From: Nemophila menziesii
Taxonomy: Eukaryota > Streptophyta > Magnoliopsida > Boraginales > Hydrophyllaceae
Direction of reading: 5' to 3'
DNA: 64,000 nucleotides
Assembly (NCBI GenBank): GCA_029959085.1
Contig: JARWIR010000013.1
Span: 11,223,186 to 11,287,185, forward strand
The position numbers and the translations under genes are program-made. Under the pieces are notes generated by a model. The model was not told where the DNA came from. It was given only the letters and a program-made list of their open reading frames with translations, and made no database searches. Of the stretch, positions 24,076-35,854 are shown in pieces. How positions within the stretch are numbered: the stretch's first letter is position 1; every line of letters starts with the position of its first letter.

Positions 24076-26199
24076 TCAGTAGACGGCAATAAGGGCATTA
24101 AGGTATATTTACCTTAAGTGCCTTTTATGGGCAAGTGGCTAAGGTGACAGGTGCTTATTGGGCATTCACACTTAAATTAATTAGTTTATTTTAATTTTTT
24201 TTTCTTCTTTTGGGTTTTCATTTTAGATTCGTAATTAGTGTATAAATGGGTACAGACACAGACACTGTTTATATATGGGTACATACCCACTTATTTGTTT
24301 TAGAGTTTTATTTCCGACCCTGTTTTCGTTTGATTCTAAACAATAGAATTGCATTACAGTATGATTCAGTATAATACATTTACGATTAGATTACAACTAC
24401 AAAAGATATAAACGTAACCATGCAATAAAAAGAGCTTAGCTACAAAAGATATAAATGTATTCCAGAAGCAGCTAAACCAAGTCTGAGTAAATTAAAGAAT
24501 TTACAAAAGAATCAACACACTGGGGCTGGATTAATATTTCAGTACAACAATTTACAAAAGAATCCTTTTACAAAATCTAGGTTACAACAATCTATTTAAG
24601 TAAGGGCCTAGAACATAACTGGTTGATTTGGGGTTGTACCCATTTGGGTTTGTACCCAGTCAGAAAATGAATCCACTTGCAAAAAAAGAATAACAAATAA
24701 GATAAATAATAAACCAAATTAAAACCCAAACCGAAAACTCGATCCAGATCTACAGCGGCGGTCGATCTCGTGTACATAGTTCGGATTTCTGGGGCGCAAT
24801 AGGGCTCCGGCGAAGATGTAGACCTACGCTGCTACACAAACAGGAAACATCGTGAGAAGAGGGCTACGAGATGGCAGATTTATTGCGCAGCATGGCGGCA
24901 GATTTATTGCGCAGCTGCACCATCACGAACAGCACCATCACGAACGATGGGACCACCACGAACAACACCATCAAGAACGGCGGGACCACCATGAACAACA
25001 CCACCACTGCGTCGAGCAATGGAGGCAGTGAGATCCAGGCTCCGATGATGGAGATCTCGTCAGATCCGGGCCGAGTCTTTTGGTGGCGGTGGTTGGCAGA
25101 TGTCTTCGAGAGTGCGTTTGGTGGGGAGGTGATGATGACTAAGGTGGAAGGGGAGTGGTTTTCCAGGGACAGTGGCAGTCCTGTTCTGTAGAGATAGAAG
25201 TGAGAAAAGGGGAGTGGATGGGTGGCTTTAAAGAGACAACAAAAGAGGGTTGGTGGTGATGATTACAGTGCACATTGAGTTTTTGTGGTGGTGATTACAG
25301 TGATGTTTAGAGAGACGCGAGGAGAGACAAGAGAGAAAGAAGAGAGGGGGGAGGAAAGACAATAGAGAGAGAAGAGAAGAAGGCGTTTTCCGTGTTCTGT
25401 GTTACGTAAGTATAGTAGAGTTCCACACTTTCTATTTTAAGGGTGAACCAAAATGGGGTGACGAATATAATTACTCTAAAAAATAAGATGTTCCACACTT
25501 TCTATTTTAGTATTACAATTATTTTCAAATTTTGTTTAAGGCACATTTACTTTTATATTTATTATCTTCACTGATTGAAGCATTTTTACATGCGTTCCAC
25601 ACAAAGTTTTAACCTTTGGTGGTATATTAATTTTTAATATTGATTTCCACAATATTTATATTTGTTTATAGGAGTACTCTGGTATATTATCATTTTCAAT
25701 TTGTTGCATGGATTCATCTTTGACACTTAATTTTTTCATACATCCTACTAGTAGTTAGGTTCCCATCTTTGGATCTAGTCAGAATTGGAGTATCCTCACA
25801 GTTACTATAGGGTATGTTCATTTTCATGATTTTTTTCCAGTTATATTTCTATTGAAAAGAATGAGGATATAATTTTCATACCAGACTTGTGTACTTTTTA
25901 TAAAGAGTTCATTAACTAATTTGATAACACCGTTGAGGATATAATTTTCATACCACGCTTGTGTATTTTTGAGTTTCAGCTTTATTTATCCAATGCGTTA
26001 TGTTTTTGTCCCTATTTCCCTACCAGAATTTGGTGAAGAGATTTTTTGTTTTCATATACTATTAAGAGTAACTAATAAATAGAAATTCCATAAACATATA
26101 TAACTTAATAAATAATTTAATCATTATATCATTACCTCCCTCAGAAAGGAATTTAATACTCTAATGACTAATAATTATATTTATGATATCTATTAGCCA
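24076..26199. other. non-coding stretch with simple repeats
   Basis: No gene was recognised. Contents include a purine-rich GAGA tract (25310-25385), a 20-base string GTTCCACACTTTCTATTTTA at about 25421 and again at 25491, and a 72-bp-spaced duplication of GAGGATATAATTTTCATACC (25863 and 25935). The TACCCATTTGGGTTTGTACC pattern near 24636 is a small inverted repeat. Confidence 0.4.
24871..25012. repeat. GC-rich degenerate minisatellite (CACCATCACGAAC-like)
   Basis: It opens with a duplicated ATGGCAGATTTATTGCGCAG (24871, then with a GCG insertion at 24892). Variants of ACCATCACGAACAGC and ACCACCACGAACAAC follow. A 106-codon frame spans it (24871-25191, low-complexity Thr/Asn). It has no recognisable domain and I do not call it a gene. 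Confidence 0.6.
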
Positions 26200-27621
26200 A
26201 TTTAGGGAATTAGTACTCCATTGTTTCTGATTTTGGGGTTTGGGTTTGTTGAAGTAGGGTTAATTTCTTTGTCGATCGATGGGCTATTGATACACTCTTT
26301 CCTGGTTATAATATTTGAAGTCCATTTCCAAAATAAAATAGTAGTTGGGCTCAATACTATTGGATCAAATATTGGACTTTTAAAAATGTTAAGCCCTTTT
26401 AGGAATTTCTCTCTGTTCAGAGAGTTTAGGCTCATTTTTTTACTAATCGAAGTAGGCATTTATTGTAATACTTTTATTGAGCCCCCTCACGTTAAACGTG
26501 GATGTACAACACTCTCGTGCACCCATCATGTCTACATCAGTAATTTTGTTTTTCAAATTTTCCTTTTTGTTTTTAATCTACCTGTGTTGAGTTTCTTGTG
26601 ACTCGTTGAGTTGCCTCGGTGTGACTCTATCTTCTTTGTTTTAGTGACAGGTGAGTTAACGTTGTACTTTTTTGTTTTTAAGGTAAGGTGTGAATATTCC
26701 ATGGATCCACATTCCAAGTTTAGATTTGAACTTGACTTTAGATTAGTATTCTCTAGCGTCATGGTCCAGCATTCCGCATTCAAAACAAGCATTCCCTAAT
26801 CTCTCTAATTTCAGAGTTCCCTTAACTGATCTCGTAGTCTCTCCTTTAAGGAAGAATCTTTTGATAATTGGATTTTTTATGTTGATATCAATTCATGCTC
26901 CAGAATAGTTAAATGTTTTCAGGATTTCATTTGGTGGAAGACAGACCTCTGAGACAAGCCCAATTTGGCTTGCAACCTTCATAACATTCTTCTCTTTGAT
27001 CATTGTGCATAGTAAGCCATGAAATTGTACCCAAAGTTAGAGTTATTTATCTTTTATTCTACGAGTTTGATTCCGAGGATTTTGAATATAAACATGTTTT
27101 CCTGCTATGTTCCATGGTTTGTTACTATAGATAGAGAGAAGTCTTCTTCTTTCTCGAATGAAATAGTGCATGCGTTGAATCTCTTCTTCTTTATCTAGAT
27201 TTTACGTTTCATTCCCCATGATTTTAATATAGTTCTTTTGAGAAAGGTTGACTGATGGCAGTTTTGCTAATGTTTTTACCATCAATTTTGGCCCATCAAG
27301 GGTTGCGTAGATGGTGTTAGGATCATCATAAAGAACGTAATCCTTATTTTCCTTACCTTTGTCAAAATATATAATGTGGAATTCCATAAATGTAAACAAA
27401 AATGAGTTAAGTAAGGCCTTTGGAAAAATATTCTTTGAAAATAAAAAACTAGTAAGAACAAAAAGGTTAGAAGGAGGAGATGAGCTCCTATAATGTGGTT
27501 TCAAAGTGGTTATGGATTGGTTTTTTGGGTGGTGGTGGTAGTATTGGTCGTTAATGATTTTAGTGGTGGTCGGTGGATGGGGATGGGAGTGCATTGGGAA
27601 CTTGAGGAGGATAGTTCCATT
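26200..27621 (-). pseudogene. orphan LINE ORF1 (DUF4283-like plus zinc knuckle), LINE-G
   Basis: The likely start is the ATG of MELSSSSSQCTPIPIHRP at 27621. A frameshift follows, then a DUF4283-like core: RRLLSIYSNKPWNIAGKHVY, then LLWVQFHGLLCTMIKEKN, then ASQIGLVSEV, then LKLERLGNACFECGMLDH. The zinc knuckle at 26787-26746 reads CFECGMLDHDAREY: its last Cys is Tyr (TAC for TGC), which would break zinc binding. A low-complexity tail runs to about 26200. No ORF2 follows on the minus strand, which is unusual because LINE copies normally lose the 5' side. Another LINE remnant (28037-28490) lies just upstream in the same orientation. Confidence 0.7.
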
Positions 27622-27766
27622 TTTGTTTTATAATAGATTATTATGTTCATCCAGTTAAATATTAACAACATGCAACAAGAAATTTTTGGGACAATATCCA
27701 TGGTTTTTTGGGTAATTTCTAGTTCGTGAAAGGCTAAATGTTTAAAATTTAGGTTTGAGATGGGGA

Positions 27767-27782
27767 GGGGGGGGGGGGGGGG
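27767..27782. repeat. G16 homopolymer
   Basis: Sixteen consecutive G, preceded by GGGGA, in the presumed 5' leader of the orphan ORF1. Runs this long are slippage-prone and could be a sequencing-length error. Confidence 0.9.
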
Positions 27783-28036
27783 TAATGCTGATTTTCCTAA
27801 GGTTTTTGTCGAAAAATAATAATTTTGGAAAATTTTTTCACCACAACCCGAGGTTAGAGGCTGCAACTCTACCCCCTCACCCCCACCGCCTTAACAATCA
27901 TTTTTTTCTAATCAGAATTCCATAAGATAAAAAGATAAGCCATAAAAGAACATATACAAAATATAGTTCAACCGATCACTATAGGCTCGAAATCGAACGA
28001 TAGTAACTTAGGTAATTGGGATGAGGGAGAAGAAAC

Positions 28037-28490
28037 TCATTGGCTAAACAAAAAGTCGTATAGTTTTTTTGCCATCCAATCAGCTACTTGATTTGTTCTT
28101 TCGGGGCACAAAAGTAAAATAAATATTAAATGTTTTTTAAAGTTTCTAATCTCAGTTAAGTTATTACAAATTATACTATTGACTTTGAAACTTGGATCCA
28201 AAATGAAACTAATAATGCAGATGCAATAGTTTTCCATGGTAATGTTACATTCTGGATAGAAACTCATCATTTTACATGCAAACACTACTCCTAAGGTCTC
28301 AGCTTCCAATGGTAAGTGTGCACTAACCTATTAAACCTTTTCTCAATAAAACACCGCTTCTCATTTCTAACAGCACAACCTATAACTGCAAGATCATTAG
28401 TAATATTACATACCGCATTACTATAAATTCAAAACCAGTTAGCACAGAATGGGGTCTAAAATGGGTCGAGAATCTTCTCGTCACTCCCAT
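28037..28490 (-). pseudogene. LINE RNase H domain, nearly complete
   Basis: Minus-strand reading gives NAVCNITNDLAVIGCAVRNE from about 28430. It continues after a frameshift with EAETLGVVFACKMMSFYPEC (helix with Glu) and NITMENYCICIISFI, where E-N replaces the usual E-x-D. It ends PERTNQVADWMAKKLYDFLF with its terminal stop at 28037. The last motif (R-x-x-N-x-x-A-D-x-x-A-K) is intact. It is 5'-truncated near 28490. The type differs from LINE-A and LINE-B in its ending. Confidence 0.75.
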
Positions 28491-28601
28491 TAACAAAGTA
28501 TTACTTGTTTTAAAATTAAAACCAGTAAACTCAGGTAAGTTTTCTATCTACTTTACTATAAGACCTATTTTTTATTCGATTATTGAGTTTTTGGTTTTAA
28601 A

Positions 28602-28647
28602 ACGAGTTCTTATGTATAACAAGATTACTGTATACATAAGAACTTGT
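28602..28647. repeat. 17-bp inverted repeat, 12-base loop
   Basis: ACGAGTTCTTATGTATA (28602-28618) pairs with TATACATAAGAACTTGT (28631-28647) with one mismatch. The right arm continues as TTAAAATTAAAA, also found in direct orientation at 28503-28523. It lies exactly between two oppositely oriented LINE remnants. Confidence 0.8.
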
Positions 28648-28674
28648 TTAAAATTAAAATACACAGAAGGATAT

Positions 28675-31540
28675 CAGAAGATGTTAACAATCTTAGAAGC
28701 CAACTTTAGTTAGTTCAAACTAAAATTATGAAGGGATCCTATATCATCATTGACTTATAGTGAAAAAATTAGAAATGGCCATTATCAGTCATCATGAAGT
28801 TATGAAGCAGAAATCCAGAGCTATGTTTATTTCTGATTATGACAGCAGTTCTGAATTCTACTACATGATTATTAAAGGTAAAATAGTTAAAAGTAATGTG
28901 TCCACCATTATCAGAGATGATGGTACAGTTGTAACTGAGCCTAAACAAATCAAAGCTGAGTTTGTTAATTATTATATGAATCTACTTGGCACTGAGGAGG
29001 TGGATCAAGAAAATTGCTCTATTAATACCATTAAATAAATTTTAAATAAGGTAATACCTGATGAGTTACATGATTTTTTTAACTGATCCTATATAAAACA
29101 AGGAAATAAAAGAGGCATTGTTTGAAATAGGTTATGGGAAAAGCCCAGGTCCAGAGTGTTTTACTGCTTGCTTCTTCAAGTTCTCCTGGAGTATAATAGA
29201 AAATGATTTCTGCTCAGCTATTAAACAATGCTTTCAGATAGGTAAATTACTGAATCAAGTTAATGCTTCGAATATTATATTAATTCCTAAAGAAAAAAAA
29301 CCCTCAAGCGTTAAAAAGTTCCGTCCTATATGTTGCGTGAATATAACTTACAAGGTAATCTCTAGAATCCTCATGAAGAGACTTAAAAGAGTTATGGGCT
29401 ACTTTATTTCTCTAAATCAAGCTGCCTGCGTGGGAGGAAGGTGTATAAGCGATAATATTCTAGTGGCTCAAGAAATAGTATTTGGTTATGAGAAAGGGTC
29501 ATGTAATCCTTCTTGCACAATTAATCTAGATTTGCAAAAAGCGTACGATAACGTTAATTGGAGTTTTCTGATTACTATTCTTCATGCACTTGGTTTTCCT
29601 AAAAAATATATTATGTGGATTGAAATGTGAGTATGTTCACCTACATACTCGATCTGTGTAAATGGTGAGGCGTGTGGGTATTTTAGAGGGAAGAGGGGTC
29701 TCAGGCAGGGAGACCCGCTCTCTCCCTATCTTTTTGCGATATGCATGGAAGTTTTTTCTTGCTTATTTCATAATGTATCAAGGAAGGAAAATTTCACCTT
29801 TCATCCTAAGTGTCACGAAGTTAATCTTAATCACTTAATTTTTGCAGACGGCTTACTTATTTTCATGAAAGGTGACTTGAATTCAGCTGTAGTTGTAAAG
29901 AAAGCGCTTGATTTATTTACGAGGAGTTCTGGATTACATATTAATTTCCAGAAAAGTGAGCTATACTTTGGGGGAGTTAATGATCATACAAAGTCTGAGA
30001 TCTCTAATATCTTGGGTATAAAAACAGGTTTGCTACCTATAAGATATTTAGGAATTCCTCTAAACTCAAAAAAGTCAAGTGTCAGTGATGGAAATGTTCT
30101 CGTTGAGAAAATCTTCAATAGCATTAAATAGTGGAGTTCAAAGCTTCTTTCCTATGCTGGAAGAGTTGTAATAATTAGCAAAATCATCTTCTGGTGTAAG
30201 GTATTTCTATTACCAAAACAGGTGATTTACAAGCTTAATTAGAGGATGTCAGGTTTTCTATGGAAATGTACTCTTGATGATGCACATGGAGCTCGATTTT
30301 CATGGGAGGATTTGTGTTACAATAAAGAGAAGGGTGGATTGAATATTCCCAATATTGAGAATATTAATAAAACATGCCTTCTATTTACATTCTGGAGGTT
30401 TTATTCTAAGGGGCATAACTTGTGGAGCAGATGGGTTAATACTAATATCCTAAAACAAAAGTGCATCTGGAGTCTGGATCAAAAACAACACCACTCATGG
30501 CTATGGAAACAAATTTTGAAGATAAGAAGTGTAGCTTATAAACTGATATATCATGAGGTGGGAAATGGAGAATCTACCCATATATTGTGGGACAGGTGGA
30601 TGAATAAAAGGAGTATTCAGGAAATTCTTGATATTGAAATGGATGAACAAAACTTGTCCTGTAACAAAAAAGTTAATGAGTGCTTTGGCAGAGGAAGGTG
30701 GAGAATTCCACCATGTATTGGTAAGATTTTCCTACTCTACAGCATATCAAGCTTAAGGAAGGTCTTGATATCATTAAGTGGACTGAAAGTGAGAAAAACC
30801 AGTTTTCCTATAAGAAAAATTTAAAGAATATATCTAATCATAAACCTAAAGTGGTATGGAGTGATATAGTTTGGGCTAAATCATGTATTCCTAGGTGTTC
30901 TTTCATTGCTTGGTTGCGTGCTTTGAATAGATTACCTACAAAAAATAGGATGAAGGAGTGGGGCCTTAGTGTCTCACTAACACGTCAACTTGTAGGGTAA
31001 ATGATGAGGATGTGGAACACTTATTTATCAGCTGCAGGTTTTCTAATAATGTATTAACGCGACTATTAAATCTGTGCAAGGTTAAGATAAAAGTTAACAT
31101 TATTCATGAACTGTTAGTTGATACTCAAAATGCTTGCACTAATCATGAAATTGTAATTGTTCTTGGTGTTTGTATCACAACATACATGTACTTTATATGG
31201 TGTGAGAGAAATTGAAGAGAACATGGAAATAATGGAAATAATGAACTTAACAAGGACAGAATATATAACAGGATTATCTCGTTTGCAGCTATAAAACTGA
31301 AGAAGAGAAAGTTCAAGTGCAAAAAAATTATGAAAATGGTGGATGAAATTTGTAATAGTTAGCCGAGAAATTTGTAATAGTTAGCTTAATTTACATTAAT
31401 TCCTAACTTTGTAATAGTCTATTAAAGTAGTAGTGTAAGGTGTTAGTTCACTTTGGGACAAAAGTTCTAAAAACCTAAAGTTTGAGCTTCTTTAATACAA
31501 AAGTTTGATTTGCCGATTAAAAAAAAATTTAAAAAAAATA
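28675..31540 (+). pseudogene. LINE-C, 5'-truncated ORF2 without RNase H
   Basis: The reading starts in the ORF2 linker: HEVMKQKSRAMFISDYDSSS, the W-x-x-x-G-D-x-N-T-x-F box, modified. The RT follows at 29118-29630: KSPGPECFTACFFKFSW, VKKFRPICCVNITYKVISRI, NLDLQKAYDNVNWSFL. It continues [13 protein letters not shown] and HLIFADGLLIF (29841-29852 codes FADG), so the second catalytic Asp is Gly. RYLGIPLNSKK, GFLWKCTLDDAHGARFSWED and a zinc-binding region ending DEDVEHLFISC near 31000 follow. After IWCERN no RNase H can be found; the 3' UTR ends in A-rich sequence at 31518-31539. Only a few stops and frameshifts are present, so it is moderately young, but the active-site change alone would inactivate it. 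Confidence 0.85.
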
Positions 31541-32850
31541 CTGTATAGACTATAAAGCTAAGGAGGGTCTGCCCGATAAGACTCAGTTACTTCTTATTGC
31601 ACACGTATTACATTTCTTCTTTTAACTACAAAGTTTTTTAATCAACTATAATTATTGATCATAACTCACTCTTCTAACATATACTTACGTATATCCAGTC
31701 AGATAATCCTTTTTATCGCCTATAAAATGAATAGGTACAAAGTATGATTATTCGCAATCTGAAAAGGACATTTCTTTTCTCCTTCTTATACCTCCGAAAA
31801 CCCTTGCTAATGAAACAAACGAGCGGCTAACTAGCTGGAAAGTTGACTGTTGACAAGTATGTTGGGGCATATGAAGCATTTCCAACTCACTTGTATCTCC
31901 ATATATCTTTGCGGTTCCTTATTTATGTCTATCATATCCTAATGCATTAGTTAACAATTACAATGATCTATCTTTAATTTAATTGTGTGGTCTTTGTGCA
32001 ATGTATGAAACATATCTTAAAGATTTTAAATTCTCTTCCTTGGATTTTTAAGCACTATATATGTTGTCTCTTGAATCTAATTGTTAAAATGATTTACGTC
32101 TAAGGATTTGTTCCGTAGCTTTCTAACTCTTCAGATGACCTCCTCCAAAATTCAAAGATTAATCTAAGAATTACTTTAAATAGAAACTAATGAGCGTTGA
32201 AAGAGTAAGATTGATAAGTTTTGTTAAGGTTAATTTCTATATTAAAAAAGAACTCTAGAAAATGGTCACTTCCCTCAATGAAGTTAATATTTTTCTAATC
32301 ATATATTTATAAAGAAAGAAATTGACAAATTTACATTATATCTCAAAGTCTAGATGATTCTGAACGATCCATTGCCCCTTCGGACCCGCCCTTACCTAAA
32401 TACAGTTCGAGAAGGTTGGCAGCAACCCATCCAAATTCAGTGATAAAAAGTTAACTCTAATAAAAAATTGAACTTTTTTTATAAAATATTAATTCTCTCT
32501 AAATAAAAATTCGAGGTCCATACTTATATCTCACAAAATAGCGTGGAATGTTAAAAGAAAATAATAACATAAAATTCTCATATCGTTTGATGATACTAAT
32601 AAATTTATAATTATATTCATGTTTTTTAATATATTATAGGAGCTCGACGTAACTTCTGCCTTGGGAATCTTCGAGTTCTATTTATATTAAGCTCGACAAT
32701 TTTTTCATTATCTAAATGTGAAAACGGAATCTCAAAGAAATTATTGTTTTCAAAAGGCCATAGGGCACAAAATTTACTCATTGAAGTACTCTTAGACTTA
32801 GTTTAGAAATACTTAGATGGTCATAGACCAAGCATTCAGGTAGTTTTACT
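31541..32850. other. AT-rich non-coding stretch
   Basis: I see no gene, RNA or element in it. Confidence 0.45.
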
Positions 32851-32858
32851 ATTATAAT

Positions 32859-33427
32859 TAGGGATGGAAATGGTTACGGTTAAAAACCGAAACTGAAGAC
32901 AAGCGAACCGGTTGAAAACCGAATTATATAACCGTGGTTAAAATCATTAGGTTATGGTTTTGAAAAGTGTAACCGATGGTTAAAAGCGTTAGGTTATGGT
33001 TTTTGATAAAAATAAAACCGAAAATCCGAAAACCGTTTATTATCATATATATTTTCAAATTTTATAATAATTTAGATTAAATGAGGTATATTGAAATTTT
33101 AAAAGCAAAATCGAAATACTAGATTTAACCAATTAATTAATAAATATGTAATTTAATCAAATGGCAACACAATTTTTTATAAACCTCGTAGATTTCTTTT
33201 ATATGTGTGGTTTTATTTTATAAAATTTAATATATTTATCAAATTATCATTTCAATATGGTTAAAAACCGCAAAACCGTATAAAAAACCGAAACCTAATA
33301 ATACGGTTATGGTTTTAAAAAACGTAACCGATAGTTAAAACCGTTAGGATATAGTTTTTAATTCTAAAAACGGTTATGGTTATGATTTTTGGAATTTTTG
33401 CAAAAAACCGATCCGTTGTCATCCCTA
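32859..33427. mobile_element. hAT-type MITE
   Basis: The 569-bp element has an exact 8-bp flanking duplication ATTATAAT (32851-32858 and 33428-33435), the hAT target size. Ends are TAGGGATGGAAATGG and, inverted from the right, TAGGGATGACAACGG. The subterminal regions on both sides are dense in AACCG and GGTTATGGTT strings that can pair across the element; such repeats are where hAT transposases usually bind. The centre is AT-rich with no ORF. It would need a transposase from elsewhere. Confidence 0.88.
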
Positions 33428-33539
33428 ATTATAATAATGATGGTTTGCAGGAAGAAAAAGAAATATAATTTTTTTATTATATATATTTGGTCGAAACATG
33501 CATGCATTAATTTTTTAGTTTATTGTTATTTAAAATAAA

Positions 33540-34617
33540 TGGGCAACGCCCAATTAATTACATAGAAAATGTAAAAATTTCTCAATTAATTACAACTTCA
33601 ACTTAATTCCTACTTAAGCAAAAAAAAATTACAAAAATACTCATAGGCCTATTAATTAATTACTTTAATTATAATAATATTTTTTTCGAATATATTTTTT
33701 CCGAAATTTCTTTTTAGAATTTTTTTTCAATTTTTTTTAATGTGTTCAGTGAATACACAAATATAATATTTGTGCGTTCCAAGAATACACAATTCTGAGA
33801 TTTATGTGTTCAGAAGTATATAGAATTGGAACAAACAAAATCAAGTTGTGTGCATTCCATGAATACATAAATTTGAGTTTTATGTGTTCCATGAATACAC
33901 AAATTTGATTTTTATGTGTTCCATGAATACACAAATTTGAGTTTTATGTGTTCCATGAATACACAAATTTGAGTTTTATGTGTTACACGAATACACAAAT
34001 CTGAGATTTGTGTGTTCCAAGAATACACAGAATTGAAACAAACAAAATCAAGTTTTGTGTATTCCAAGAATACACAAATTCGAGTTTTAATACACAAATT
34101 TGAGTTTTATGTGTTCCATGAATACACAAATCTGATATTTGTGCTGGAACACACAAAACCCTAAAACATAAACACACAAAAATAACAAAAAAGTGTTGGA
34201 CAAAAAAAAATATATCAGGATAGTTAAAAACGAGTAAAAATAGGGTGTATGCGATTAATAAAGAGAAAAAAACATTTTTTTTCTCTTTGTGTGCTACAAG
34301 AATACATAAATCTATATTTGTGTGTTATAGCAACACATAACCCTAAATTTTGATTCTAAAAAAAATTAAAACAAAATCGGGAAAAAAAATTCAAATTTTT
34401 TTGTTAAAAAAAATCGGGAAAAAAATTTCGAAAAAAAAGTTAAAAAAAATTAAAATAAATAAAAATAATAAAAATATCACATAAAGGCAATAATGGAAGG
34501 TAAATATGACAACGTAGTTAATTAGGAATTAAGTTGATAGTTTGTGAATAAGTAGGAAGTAATTTGCTTTTTTTTAGAAATGTAAAGTGTGGAAGTGTAA
34601 TTAATTGAGAATTGTCT
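33540..34617. mobile_element. foldback / Mutator-like element with minisatellite core
   Basis: It is flanked by TTTAAAATAAA (33529-33539 and 34618-34628), an 11-bp direct repeat. The sequence is AT-rich, so chance is possible. The arms are inverted copies in the same order: CAATTAATTACA, then ACTTAATTCCTA, then TTTTTTTCGAA, then long T runs. The left end is TGGGCAACGCCC and the inverted right end AGACAATTCTC. The core is an array of GTGTTCCATGAATACAC units. No ORF has coding character. Confidence 0.65.
33742..34165. repeat. 32-bp minisatellite (ATGTGTTCCATGAATACACA...)
   Basis: Regular units start at 33882, 33914, 33946 and 33978, each 32 bp apart. Diverged units flank them. A higher-order duplication is visible: the TCTGAGATTT...AACAAACAAAATCAAGTT block near 33794-33855 recurs near 34004-34058. 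Each unit contains an imperfect palindrome (GTGTTCCATGAATACAC). Four minus-strand frames over it are repeat artefacts. Confidence 0.9.
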
Positions 34618-34824
34618 TTTAAAATAAACATATATATAGAATTATAAAATTATAAGAGATAATTTTGTTATAGTCATTCCAGTTTTAAAAAACAAAAACT
34701 TTCAACCTAATAATAGATAGTCTAACCTTATAGTTAAATTAATCAAAAAATTTAAAAATATTTCAAATCCAACTTGTACATAAAAATAAATAACTTGTTA
34801 CTCTTTAGATGTATGCTTAAAAGA

Positions 34825-35400
34825 ATGGGAAATTGGTTAAATCGGTTGGACGCAATAAACTGAATCTGGACGGTAGTTTTAATGAGGCAAAGAGGGAGGC
34901 AGGAAATTGGTTGTCTTCTAAGGGATGAGGACAAGACTTTTCTTGCTGGTTTTCCGGGTTCGTGTAGTGGACTCACCCTATAAATTCGAATTATTAGCGC
35001 TACATTTTGGTTTGAAGTGGATGATCGAACAAGGGATTAATAAGGTGTGTATCGAGATTGACTCGAGGGAGGTTCATGCGCTAGTGAAGGGCGATGGAAG
35101 CTCGGGTGGTTGGTCTTGTACATTAGAACGAGAGTGTATAGAAATCATTAGAAGTAAACTGGGTTTCGAGGTAAATTACATATACCGAGACGAATTCTTG
35201 TGCGGACCTATTAGCTAGAAAAGGGGCTAAGCTGGGAGTGCAACCTGTTGTTCAAAGGGATCCTCCGGAGTATCTATGGCGAAATATTACTAAGGATCGA
35301 ACGGATGCGCTTATCCTAGATTAGTGTTAGAGACCGTGTACGATCTTGTTTCTTTTAATTGTTATCAGCTTTTAAAGCCTTATTTGTATGAAAAATAATG
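34825..35400 (+). pseudogene. LINE-A 3' fragment (RNase H)
   Basis: It opens LNLDGSFNEAKREAG (first catalytic Asp), shifts frame, and continues ELLALHFGLKWMIEQGINKV, then IEIDSREVHALVKGDGSS. Another frameshift near 35190 leads to NSCADLLARKGAKLG and DPPEYLWRNITKDRTDA. The 3' region AGCTTTTAAAGCCTTATTTG matches the LINE-A tails. It is 5'-truncated just before RNase H, like the copy at 8022-8535. Two frameshifts make it non-functional. Confidence 0.8.
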
Positions 35401-35635
35401 GAAAACAATTGTATTAAAAATTCATTCTTGTGAAAGATTGTTTTTAGCAACTAGCTATATTTTACATATAGTTAGATACTTTCAAACGACTAGTGACCTA
35501 GGCATTCTTTTTCTAAAATTTTTTAGTATTATAAATATTAAATTTTTGATTTGTAAAATATAATAGAAAATTATTGACGTTTTGTGGACCCATGTGAACA
35601 ACGATACTCTCTCTACTTCTTTTCACGAACTACAC
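35401..35635. other. AT-rich non-coding spacer
   Basis: Nothing recognised. Confidence 0.4.
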
Positions 35636-35646
35636 TCTTGTACACG

Positions 35647-35854
35647 ATTTTTTTTGGATACAAAGATGGTTCGGGCCAACTTTTGTGTACCACGACTAGT
35701 CCCACAATGATATGCATGACTTCACATGCATATATTCAAGTAAATCAGAACTATGTTATCATATTTAGGGAGCGAAATTAAACCTTGTACCTCAATTCAC
35801 ACTCTATAAGTGGAGAAAAAATAACAAAATTGTACACAAGCTAACTCAATTGGT
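35647..35854 (-). mobile_element. tRNA-derived SINE, decayed
   Basis: An exact 11-bp direct repeat, TCTTGTACACG, flanks it (35636-35646 and 35855-35865). The plus strand begins with T8 (the element's A tail), then GGTTCGGGCC, ACGACTAGTCCCAC and AATCAGAACTATGTTATC. This order matches the SINE at 42144-42590 (CCGACTAGTCCCCC, AATCAGAACTAGGTTGCCC). The 5' end (right side, minus strand) reads AACCAATTGAGTTAGC, related to the A-box end of the copy at 63785. The B box is decayed. Confidence 0.75.

Noticed and set aside
23838..24092. 84-codon ORF with repeated peptides (SAGKHSHYS)
   Set aside because: It is a translation of the 62-bp minisatellite; no domain or start context.
24871..25191. 106-codon ORF, Thr/Asn-rich
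   Set aside because: Low-complexity translation of a degenerate repeat with a duplicated start; no homology I recognise and no gene structure around it.
33746..34177. Minus-strand ORFs with repeated MCIHGTHK-like peptides
   Set aside because: Artefacts of the 32-bp repeat, whose length lets several frames stay open briefly.
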